Assembly (NCBI RefSeq): GCF_042140245.1
Contig: NZ_CP159483.1
Location: 1,550,001 to 1,614,000, forward strand
DNA from: MH13 sp042140245
Lineage (GTDB): Bacteria > Pseudomonadota > Alphaproteobacteria > Rhizobiales > MH13
Length of the DNA stretch: 64,000 nt
Direction: 5' to 3'
A program made the position numbers and the translations under genes. Shown piece by piece: positions 41,944 through 49,820 of this stretch; the first letter of the stretch is position 1; each line of letters opens with the position of its first letter. Below the pieces are notes generated by a model. The model did no database searches, was not told where the DNA came from, and was given only the letters and a program-made list of their open reading frames with translations.

Positions 41944-42753
41944 ATGGATCAGCCCGTCAATCGACAGGCACATCAAACGCGTGACTCAGCTCCCTACGAG
42001 CTGCGTTTGCGTGATAGCGATCATGGGTTGATCATTCTTTGCGATCATGCCGAGAACACTTTGCCCCAAGCCTACGGCACGCTTGGTTTGAAACCCGATC
42101 AGCTTGAGCGTCATATCGGCTACGATATTGGTGCCAAGGCGCTGTGTGAGCAGCTGGCTGACGCGTTGGATGCCACGCTGGTGATGTCACGCTTTTCCCG
42201 ACTTCTGATCGACCCCAACCGCGGTATCGATGACCCAACCCTCATCATGCGGTTGTCCGATGGTGCGGTTGTACCAGGCAATGCGCGCCATGACGCAGCT
42301 GAGCGCGCGCGGCGCATCACCGATTATTATGAGCCCTACAATGATGCCATCGCCGAAGCGATCGGGCATGTGCACCGCGTTACCAACCGGGCTCCTGTGC
42401 TGTTCTCGGTGCATTCATTCACGCCGATCTGGCGGGGGCATCCCCGCCCGTGGCACGCTGGGGTGTTATGGGACAAGGATCCACGTCTCGCCGTGCCATT
42501 GATTGAAGCCTTGCAAGCTGAAGGCGATTTGATCGTCGGCGACAATGAGCCTTATCGCGGTGAGTTGCCAGGTGACACCATGCATCGCCATGGCACGTGT
42601 AAGGGCTTACCCCATGCACTGCTGGAAGTGCGGCAGGACTTGATCCACAGCGCGTCGGGTGTCGATGCCTGGGCGTCTCGGCTGATACCGATGCTAACGA
42701 CCCTTGTGAAACAGCCGAGCCTTCGCCACATACTGCCTGTTGATCAACGCTAG
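41944..42753 (+). CDS. N-formylglutamate amidohydrolase family protein (second copy)
   Basis: 269 residues, a divergent relative of the copy at 35773. Family places: IILCDHAENTLPQAYGTLGL near residue 32 with a His ligand, LERHIGYDIGAKAL, SRLLIDPNRGIDDPTL near residue 87, VLFSVHSFTPIWRG near residue 152 with second His, and GLPHALLEVRQDLI near residue 222. It lies 14 bases before DUF1244 and upstream of gapR; this order (amidohydrolase, DUF1244, GapR) is conserved in rhizobia, suggesting a shared transcript rather than a role in histidine use. Confidence 0.88.
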   Translation: MDQPVNRQAHQTRDSAPYELRLRDSDHGLIILCDHAENTLPQAYGTLGLKPDQLERHIGYDIGAKALCEQLADALDATLVMSRFSRLLIDPNRGIDDPTLIMRLSDGAVVPGNARHDAAERARRITDYYEPYNDAIAEAIGHVHRVTNRAPVLFSVHSFTPIWRGHPRPWHAGVLWDKDPRLAVPLIEALQAEGDLIVGDNEPYRGELPGDTMHRHGTCKGLPHALLEVRQDLIHSASGVDAWASRLIPMLTTLVKQPSLRHILPVDQR

Positions 42754-42767
42754 AACGAGGCTTTTTC

Positions 42768-43070
42768 ATGGATGAATCCACCCAGCGCGATCTGGAAGCA
42801 GCGGCGTTTCGCCGGTTGGTCTCCCATCTGCAAACGCGCACGGATGCGCAGAACATCGATATGATGAATCTGGCTGGCTTTTGCCGGAACTGCCTGTCCA
42901 ATTGGCTTGTCGATGCAGCTGACGATGCTGGTGTTGACCTCGACAAAGCCAGGGCCCGGCAGATGGTCTACGGCATGCCGTACGATGAATGGAAAGCCAA
43001 GTATCAAACAGCGGCGACGCCTGGACAGAAGGCTGCCTTTGAGAAATCACACGCTGCGCATTCTGATTGA
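42768..43070 (+). CDS. DUF1244 protein
   Basis: 100 residues, the usual DUF1244 length. Helical; AAFRRLVSHLQTRTDAQNID, then LAGFCRNCLSNWLVDAAD with the two conserved Cys, and ARQMVYGMPYDEWKAKYQTA, the family signature. Function unknown. 14 bases after the amidohydrolase gene; gapR follows at 136 bases. Confidence 0.92.
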   Translation: MDESTQRDLEAAAFRRLVSHLQTRTDAQNIDMMNLAGFCRNCLSNWLVDAADDAGVDLDKARARQMVYGMPYDEWKAKYQTAATPGQKAAFEKSHAAHSD

Positions 43071-43206
43071 GCGAAGCGAAGCTTGTCCCCAGCCTTGTTG
43101 ACGCCATCCACGGGTAAGGGCGAGCCTGCGGTTGACCCGGCTTTGGTCGTTTGGTTGTTGATCAAATCCACACGGGGCGCATGCCCTGCACAAGCGGAGT
43201 GTAGAC

Positions 43207-43479
43207 ATGGCAGATAGCAGCGTCGCAGCAGGCCAGTTGCGCAGTATCATCGAGCGTATTGAGCGGCTTGAGCAAGAAAAAAAGGCCATCGCTGACGATA
43301 TCAAAGATGTCTATGGCGAGGCCAAATCCAATGGCTTTGACACCAAAGTGCTGCGCCAAGTGGTGCGTATCCGCAAGCAGGATCAGGCCGAACGGCAAGA
43401 GCAGGAAGCGTTGCTTGACCTCTATCTTGGCGCGCTTGGCGGACCAGCTGCGCCTTCACCAACCGACGTCGACAGCTAA
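43207..43479 (+). CDS. gapR: GapR-family nucleoid protein (DUF2312)
   Basis: 90 residues (Caulobacter GapR is 89). AAGQLRSIIERIERLEQEKK, AIADDIKDVYGEAKSNGFD and KVLRQVVRIRKQDQAERQEQ are near the family consensus: an N-terminal coiled coil for dimerisation and a basic helical hook. GapR dimers of dimers clamp overtwisted DNA ahead of polymerases and help topoisomerases during replication and cell division. Last gene on this strand before the convergent cell-wall gene. Confidence 0.94.
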   Translation: MADSSVAAGQLRSIIERIERLEQEKKAIADDIKDVYGEAKSNGFDTKVLRQVVRIRKQDQAERQEQEALLDLYLGALGGPAAPSPTDVDS

Positions 43480-43502
43480 AGACTTCGATCTTCCAACATC
43501 AG

Positions 43503-45449
43503 TTAGCTGCCAGACCGCCCAAACCCGTCTGTGCGCAGTTGGAACGTGCCCGACGGCACGAAGCCGCTGGACTGGACGACGGTCGGCGATAGCGTCACCG
43601 ACGCTGAGGGGGCGACAAGCGTCGCATGCCGCGCGCCACGGATCGATTGTTTGGCGAGCCCTGGCGTCAAATCATCAGCAATTGGATAAAGCCGTCCTGT
43701 AATACCAGGCTGCGCCGGGCTATCCGTTGATCCTGTCAAAACATCAATGGCTGACTGTGCTGGGGTGCGTGTGTCCTGCTGAGCAGCGAACGCAGCTGCA
43801 ATCAAGCTGTTGCCATCTGCTGCAGGGGCGGTTGTTGCTGGTGTCGCTTGCGTTGGCGCGGCAGCAACCAGTGTCGGTGAGGGCGCTGGAACTGGCGGAA
43901 CAAAGCGCGGTGCGCTTGCTACCTCAGCAGCACTTGGTGCGGCCAAAGCGCCTGTTTCTGAAAGCACATTGCCTGGTGCGAGCGCTGACTCTGTGGGTTG
44001 CGCGAAGGCAAGCAGAGATGAGTTCGGGTCGTTTGGTGCTGCCGCTGGGGCGGGGGTCGGTGATGAAGCTGCGGTTTGCAACGCTTCGCTCACTTGGCCT
44101 GCGAGGCTCGCCTGGGCGGCGCGCCGCTCGGCAAATCGAGCCTCGATGATCGCCGCGATCTGACCTGGTGCCGGGACGTTCTGCGCGATCTGTTGCTCGC
44201 GGCTGATGGGCGGCAGTTGTGTTTGCGCCAACGATGGGGATGCGGACGCCAGCACGACCGGTTGTGGTTGTTGCGCGGTGGTCGGCTCGCTCAGCGCTGG
44301 TGGGCTGAGTGGCGGCGGTGTCGGCGCTGACTGTGCCGTCGCAAAGGCATTGTCCAGAGCAATGGCACCTGGCGAAGCTGGTGCTGGGCTGGTGCCCAGA
44401 GCCGCCATTTGAATGTCGTCAATGGTCGGTGCTGGTGTTGGTGCTGGGACTGTTAGACCCGCCACGGTCGAGGGTGCGCTCCACGTGCCATCGACGCTGG
44501 CGTAGGGCGGAAGAATAGGGGAGGGCGCCGCGTAGCGATCACGCGGTGCGCTGGCAATCTCTGTTTCGGCTGGAGCCGTCTGCGCGGGCAGGCTCGCGAC
44601 AACTGTGCGGCTTGGCGCTGAAGGTACTTCTGCGGCTGGCTCTGGGGTGTTGCCACCAAATAAGGCTTGCAGGAAACCACCGCCGCTTTCACCTGGTAGC
44701 ACGATGTCGCCGTCACCATCATTTTGTGCAGTTGAGGCACTGGAGCCTGACGATGCAAACACTGTGCGACCGCCGCCGCGCTGAAGCTCGCGCTGGGCCT
44801 GTTCGAAGCCTGGCATGGGCTGCCCGTCGGCCGGAATATGGATGGTGCGACCATTGGGGAACACGCGCGAGAGCTGTGATCGTGTCATCCGTGGCCACAT
44901 GCGCACCGAACCGGTGTCGAGGTGAACAAAAGGGGTGGCAGAGCGTGGATAAAAGCCGACGCCGCCTTGCTGCAAACGCAGACCCGCTGCGCGAATTTCA
45001 GCGGCGGACACACCGGGAATGAAGAAGTCCATCGCCCGGCCCTGAGTGTGTTGAGAATTGCGCGCCACGCCAGAGGACCGGCGGCGCAACATGTTGTTGG
45101 TTGCTGGCGACCTGTAGGCGGAAACAACGTGGATGGGTTCGCTGGCACCCACTTCGCGGTAAACGGTCCAGACGATGTCAAAGAGGTCCGGATCAATCCG
45201 TGTCACCTCGTCACGCCGCCAGTCACGCAAAAACCGATTGAGCTGATTAAGGCCGGCTTGAACGAAACGTCCATTGCGCTTGTAGGTGACAGTCAGCCGT
45301 TCATGGGTGTGGGTGTTGTAAAGCGAAAGCGTTCGATCTTGCGCCAAGCTTAGCGATGCGCCGAACGCAAAAAACGAAAGAGCGGTGATGAGCAGGAGAA
45401 GCGAAACACGCTTGGCAAAAACAGTTTTGGCTGTGGCTTGCGTGATCAT
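43503..45449 (-). CDS. MepK-like murein endopeptidase (DUF882/M15) with long Ala/Pro-rich tail
   Basis: 648 residues from the ATG at 45449 (frame open to 45686, true start uncertain). A signal-anchor sequence (about 15-35, LLLLITALSFFAFGASLSLA) is followed by a DUF882/peptidase M15 domain of about 170 residues: LSLYNTHTHERLTVTYKRNG, VVSAYRSPATNNMLRRRS, zinc ligands His and Asp in NSQHTQGRAMDFFIPG and His in TPFVHLDTGSVRMWPR. About 430 further residues are rich in Ala, Pro, Ser and Thr, with no repeat unit. E. coli MepK (182 residues) has the domain alone and cuts 3-3 cross-links. The neighbouring L,D-transpeptidase gene makes such links. The tail is unusual. Confidence 0.85.
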   Translation of the reverse strand: MITQATAKTVFAKRVSLLLLITALSFFAFGASLSLAQDRTLSLYNTHTHERLTVTYKRNGRFVQAGLNQLNRFLRDWRRDEVTRIDPDLFDIVWTVYREVGASEPIHVVSAYRSPATNNMLRRRSSGVARNSQHTQGRAMDFFIPGVSAAEIRAAGLRLQQGGVGFYPRSATPFVHLDTGSVRMWPRMTRSQLSRVFPNGRTIHIPADGQPMPGFEQAQRELQRGGGRTVFASSGSSASTAQNDGDGDIVLPGESGGGFLQALFGGNTPEPAAEVPSAPSRTVVASLPAQTAPAETEIASAPRDRYAAPSPILPPYASVDGTWSAPSTVAGLTVPAPTPAPTIDDIQMAALGTSPAPASPGAIALDNAFATAQSAPTPPPLSPPALSEPTTAQQPQPVVLASASPSLAQTQLPPISREQQIAQNVPAPGQIAAIIEARFAERRAAQASLAGQVSEALQTAASSPTPAPAAAPNDPNSSLLAFAQPTESALAPGNVLSETGALAAPSAAEVASAPRFVPPVPAPSPTLVAAAPTQATPATTAPAADGNSLIAAAFAAQQDTRTPAQSAIDVLTGSTDSPAQPGITGRLYPIADDLTPGLAKQSIRGARHATLVAPSASVTLSPTVVQSSGFVPSGTFQLRTDGFGRSGS

Positions 45450-45898
45450 GCCCGTTAGCAATGCACGCGTTCTGGCCTGATGCGCCATGTCCATTCGTGC
45501 TGTCCCGTGTCCCAAACTGCCCTCGCTTGCGTTGCAAGTTGCGCAAGCTGCGTTGCGATGTCCCCAATGACGTTCGCGCGTTGCTTGCCCGCCGTCCACA
45601 GACGACGCTTGCATGGTCCCAACCGACTGTACCCAACACCGGTAAAACTTGGTCAAATCATGGCGCAGCGCCTTGAGCAAGCGCAAGTGGCTTACGCTTC
45701 CATGATTAGGGTTAAGCCCCGGTTACCAAAGCGAAACCGCTTTCTGCCAACGATCCGATTTCGACAGGTGACCATTCCTTGATGTGAGGCGTCGATTGCT
45801 GATGCATTCTGCATTTGAGTTGGGGAGCAATTCGCTGCCTCTCGCTCCAATAAAACGCGACTTGCGATAAGGCTGTCGTGGAGAAAAAGCAGGATGCT
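45450..45898 (-). other. Intergenic region between L,D-transpeptidase and MepK-like genes
   Basis: 449 bases between two minus-strand genes, unless the MepK-like start lies further upstream (up to 45686). Near its right end AAAGC/GCTTT (about 45886-45902, minus strand) with a following T run could be a weak terminator for the transpeptidase gene. No RNA gene recognised. Confidence 0.4.
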
Positions 45899-47845
45899 TT
45901 AGCTGCTGGCGAAACCCAATGCGTCCAGCACGCGGCCATGATGACCATAGATGTCACGCGCCATGATCAGGCGACCCTCATCATTCACGCGAGCGGTGAA
46001 GTAGGTGAGATGGACCTGAATATGATTGTCGAGAATCAGGTTGCGCTCGCTTGGACCCTGCAGGGAACGGGCACGCGCCAAATCCCAGTCTGGCTCGTTG
46101 GTAAGCAGCGCTTCAGCGAATGCCCATGGGTCGAGCACGCGCACGCAGCCATGGCTGAAGGCTCGTTGGTCGCGTCCGAAGAGGCCTCGTGATGGTGTGT
46201 CGTGGAAGTAGATCGCGTGCTGGTTGGGAAACATGAACTTGATTTCGCCGAGCGCGTTGCGAGCGCCAGGGCGCTGGCGGATTCGCGGCATGCCAAGCTC
46301 GGCAGCTGCATGCCAGTTGATGGCGAAGGGGTCGACCGTTTGGCCGTTGTAGATGACCTCGTAATTGCCGCGATGAGCATAGCCAGGGTCCTGTAGAAGA
46401 CGCGGGAGGATCTCATTGCGGGCGATCGAGGATGGCACATTCCAATAGGGGTTCACCGCCATGTATTCCATTTCATCGGAAAAGATGGCTGTGCGGTGGC
46501 GTCGTTGACCAACCACTGTGCGGGTGGTGAAAATGCTTTCACCATCGCGCATCACCCAAAGCCGGTACTCGGGCACATTGGCAATGACGTGGAAATCACC
46601 AAGCTCGCGCGGCATCCAGCGCCATCGTTCCATGTTGGCGATGATGTGTGGTACCAAATCGCCTGCTTGCTCGTTAAGCGCAGCGAATGTTGCCGGACCG
46701 ACAATGCCATCGGCCGTCAGATTGTGTTCGGCCTGAAACACTTTGATCGCGGCATCGAGCGTCTCATCAAACAGGTTGGGGTTGGGCGGCGTCGGCACAG
46801 GATCTTCGTCCGAGCGCGTGCTGACCAGCCGTACATCGGCGTCATCAACACTTGCCGTCATCATCATATCGGGCAGGCCAAGGCGCTCGCGTAGCTGTGG
46901 GACGCGCGGATCGATGTCACCAAGACGGATCGTCCCGCCTTCGGCGATGGGCTGCAAGATTTCCGTTTCAGAGCGCTGACGCAGTTTGGCCAGTTCCTCG
47001 CGCAAGGCATGGAACTGTTCATGCGGTGGGTGGTAGCTCAGCAATGCCTGTCGCGGATCGCTGGCCGCTAGCAAGGACGGCATCACCGTTGAAGGGTCAA
47101 CGAAATTGCGCTCCAGCGTGATGTCGGAAGCAATGCTGGACGGGTTCACGCGCCCGGTTGTTGCATGGCGAGCGTAGCGTATCGCCCACAGCGTCATACC
47201 AACATCGGCGCGGGCGGCAGCCATGGCGTCGCCAGCTTGACCATCCTTGGCAATGAACGCGATGTTTTCAAAGTCGACGGGGTTGAGGCCGTAGCTGTCA
47301 GCGGTCTCAAAAACATCGAGCAGTGTTGCGCCCAGTTCATTCAGCTTGCCGGCCGTCAGAAAAAGCGGTGCATGGCCACGGCTTGCGTAAAACGCTTCGG
47401 CTGCTTGGCGCTCCTGGCTTGTGGTCTCGCCATCATTTTCCAGGCCTTGACCGACGATGGCAGCGATGGACTGCCTGGTGAGCGTGTCGAGCATCCGGGC
47501 ATCACGCGCAGCGATCGCTGTTTCGTCGATCTCATATTGATCGACGCTTTGTACCGGTGCCACGGTCGTCGTTGCCGGGGTGAGGTTGCGTGCAACGACT
47601 GTGTTTGGACGCTCAGGCGTTAGCGTGGGCAGGGCCAGTTCAAGCCGAGGGTCGATAGGAACAAGGCTCGTCGCGGCCGTGTCTGTTTCCGGTGCGATCT
47701 CTAGAATGGCTTGGGCGATAGCGTCTTCAACGCATACCGGATTGATTTCACATTCGAGGTCTAGCGGAGCTCGATCTGCGGCGTGGCTGAGGCCTACAAG
47801 AGCGGTGGAAAAAGCAGTCGCCAAAAGAAAAGTGCACGTTCTCAA
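45899..47845 (-). CDS. L,D-transpeptidase, YcbB/LdtD type
   Basis: 648 residues, TTG start with GAGGAG 10 bases ahead, and a signal peptide (1-22, GLSHAADRA). Order of domains as in YcbB: N-terminal scaffold (about 115-330), a peptidoglycan-binding helix bundle (about 340-400, LFDETLDAAIKVFQAEHNLT, DGIVGPATFAALNEQ), then YkuD catalytic domain (about 425-600). The active-site Cys is in AFSHGCVRVLDPWAFAE, with His in NQHAIYFHDTPSR. It joins meso-diaminopimelate residues (3-3 cross-links) in the periplasm. Followed on the same strand by the MepK-like gene, matching the neighbouring pair in E. coli. Confidence 0.92.
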   Translation of the reverse strand: MRTCTFLLATAFSTALVGLSHAADRAPLDLECEINPVCVEDAIAQAILEIAPETDTAATSLVPIDPRLELALPTLTPERPNTVVARNLTPATTTVAPVQSVDQYEIDETAIAARDARMLDTLTRQSIAAIVGQGLENDGETTSQERQAAEAFYASRGHAPLFLTAGKLNELGATLLDVFETADSYGLNPVDFENIAFIAKDGQAGDAMAAARADVGMTLWAIRYARHATTGRVNPSSIASDITLERNFVDPSTVMPSLLAASDPRQALLSYHPPHEQFHALREELAKLRQRSETEILQPIAEGGTIRLGDIDPRVPQLRERLGLPDMMMTASVDDADVRLVSTRSDEDPVPTPPNPNLFDETLDAAIKVFQAEHNLTADGIVGPATFAALNEQAGDLVPHIIANMERWRWMPRELGDFHVIANVPEYRLWVMRDGESIFTTRTVVGQRRHRTAIFSDEMEYMAVNPYWNVPSSIARNEILPRLLQDPGYAHRGNYEVIYNGQTVDPFAINWHAAAELGMPRIRQRPGARNALGEIKFMFPNQHAIYFHDTPSRGLFGRDQRAFSHGCVRVLDPWAFAEALLTNEPDWDLARARSLQGPSERNLILDNHIQVHLTYFTARVNDEGRLIMARDIYGHHGRVLDALGFASS

Positions 47846-47943
47846 AGCTATTGTCTCCTCATCGCTGCGCGAGTCTCTGCCCGTCGCCAGCCGAATGCCA
47901 GAATGTGTGCGCCCCTGTCTGTGACGCGAATCACCTCACTCAG

Positions 47944-47981
47944 AGGCACTCTGTCACCGCTCAAGGGGTGACAGAGTGCCT
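47944..47981. repeat. 15-bp perfect inverted repeat
   Basis: AGGCACTCTGTCACC (47944-47958) and GGTGACAGAGTGCCT (47967-47981) with an eight-base loop. No T run on either side, so it is not a standard intrinsic terminator. It lies between two minus-strand genes: 52 bases beyond the end of the NtrC-family gene and 99 bases before the L,D-transpeptidase start. Confidence 0.85.
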
Positions 47982-48032
47982 GCAACCCTGCAAGCGCACG
48001 GAGGCCACGGCCGTGCTCAAATCCGCGTGAAG

Positions 48033-49601
48033 CTAAGCCGACAACCTTGAAGGTTGCTCTTGTGCAACAGCGTCAGCGCCCTCTGCGGTTCCATCTGGGT
48101 TGGATGCATCGATTTGGTACTCGCTGAGTTTGCGGTAGAGCGTTGATCGTCCAATGCCCAGCGAGCGAGCGACCTCGCTCATGTGCCCACCAAGATGGCC
48201 AATGGCAAAGCGGATCGCTTGTTCTTCCAAGGCGGCCAGCGTTCGTGGTGCTCCAGCGCCATCGGTCAAGTCAGCCATGCCATAGCGCGATGCGGCGTCG
48301 ATCATGCCTGATTGTGGGGCGCTCTGCCCCAACATGGCTTGGCTTGGAGCTTTGGCTGGCGGTGGCGCAAGTGGGGCTGATTTGGCTGTTTCAAGCGGCA
48401 GCACCATGCCTTCATGCGCGGCGATTTGTGGGAATTCAGCTGGTGTCAGCTGGTCGCCATCGCAGAGCACAACAGCACGGAAAACGGCGTTTTCAAGCTG
48501 ACGAATATTACCTGGCCACGAATAGCTGCTGACAAGTTCAAGCGCTGGGGCGGAGATGCCGCGGATGTGGCGTTTGCCCTCTTCAGCGGCAAAGCGCACC
48601 AAGAAATGCTGAATCAGGTGGCTAATATCGTCCATGCGCTCGCGCAACGGTGGCACCCAGATGGGGAAAACGTTGAGGCGGTAATAAAGGTCTTCGCGGA
48701 ACAAGCCATCACGGGTCAGATCAATAAGCGGTCGGTTGGTTGCCGAGATCAGCCGAAAATCGGCCCGTGCCGGGGCTTTGGCGCCGATGGGATCGATCTC
48801 GCCATTTTGTAGGGCGCGGAGAAGCTTGACCTGAATATCAAGCGGCAATTCGCCGATCTCATCGAGAAAAAGCGTCCCGCCATGGGCTTCGGCGAACTTG
48901 CCAATATGTTTTTCATTGGCGCCGGTGAAGGCACCTTTCTCGTGGCCAAAAAGCACCGACTCGACGAGTTTTTCTGGGATCGCACCGCAATTGACGGTCA
49001 CCAGAGCTTTGTTGCGGCGAGGGCTTGAACCTTTGATCGCTCGAGCGATCATCTCTTTGCCGACACCGGACTCGCCTTCAATCAAGATCGGTATTTGCGA
49101 TTTGGCAGCCCGTTCGGCGAGTTGCACCACGCGGGCCATCGCTGGTGAGCGGGTGATGATATCGGTGACGGTAAGACGTCCCTCAGCGGAGCGCTTGATC
49201 TGGCTGACTGTGTCTTCCAACGCGCTCATCTTCAGCGCATTGGCAAGGCAAACGCGAAGCCGTTCCGGTGAGACCGGCTTCACAATGAAATCGCTGGCGC
49301 CAAGCTTCATGGCGGAGACAACGGTATCGATAGAGCCTTGTGATGTTTGAACGATGACAGGGATCGCATTGCCATCAGCTTTCAACGCCGACAGCACGCC
49401 CATCCCATCCAGGTCTGGCATAATAAGATCAAGCAGGATGGCTTTGATGGTTTTGCCATCGGGAGAACGCAGAAAGTTCAGCGCTTCTTGGCCGCTCTCC
49501 AAACAGATGGGTGTATGGCCCAGGCGGGTTAGCGATGCTTCGAGCAGCCGCCTTTGTACAGGATCGTCATCAACAATGAGAACTGAGGAACGCAAGGACA
49601 C
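48033..49601 (-). CDS. NtrC-family sigma-54-dependent response regulator
   Basis: 522 residues. Receiver domain about 1-120 (phospho-acceptor Asp in AILLDLIMPDLDG, Lys in DFIVKPVSPER). AAA+ domain about 150-385: Walker A GESGVGKEMIARAI, sigma-54 contact loop GAFTGANEKH, Walker B GGTLFLDEIGELP, and WPGNIRQLENAVFRAVV. A Pro/Ala linker leads to a Fis-type helix-turn-helix (HLGGHMSEVARSLGIGRSTL). GTG at 49601 has GGAG 6 bases ahead; a GTG at 49613 would add four residues. No sensor kinase gene is near, so this is an orphan. Possible targets include its neighbours. Confidence 0.9.
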   Translation of the reverse strand: MSLRSSVLIVDDDPVQRRLLEASLTRLGHTPICLESGQEALNFLRSPDGKTIKAILLDLIMPDLDGMGVLSALKADGNAIPVIVQTSQGSIDTVVSAMKLGASDFIVKPVSPERLRVCLANALKMSALEDTVSQIKRSAEGRLTVTDIITRSPAMARVVQLAERAAKSQIPILIEGESGVGKEMIARAIKGSSPRRNKALVTVNCGAIPEKLVESVLFGHEKGAFTGANEKHIGKFAEAHGGTLFLDEIGELPLDIQVKLLRALQNGEIDPIGAKAPARADFRLISATNRPLIDLTRDGLFREDLYYRLNVFPIWVPPLRERMDDISHLIQHFLVRFAAEEGKRHIRGISAPALELVSSYSWPGNIRQLENAVFRAVVLCDGDQLTPAEFPQIAAHEGMVLPLETAKSAPLAPPPAKAPSQAMLGQSAPQSGMIDAASRYGMADLTDGAGAPRTLAALEEQAIRFAIGHLGGHMSEVARSLGIGRSTLYRKLSEYQIDASNPDGTAEGADAVAQEQPSRLSA

Positions 49602-49820
49602 GCACTTCTCCACGCAATACTGCCGTTGGTCGGGGTAATCGACCTGTTTCGATAGGGGACAGCATGCCGTGATAGGGTAAACGGGCGATTAAGCATAAAA
49701 ACCGTTTGCGGGCTTTCTTCGTAACAACAGATTACCGCCGTCACACAAACGGGCCTTGCGCGGGCTCCAGGTGGCGCGTACCGCTACGCGCCAAAATCAA
49801 CAAAAAGGATAAGCCTTAGT

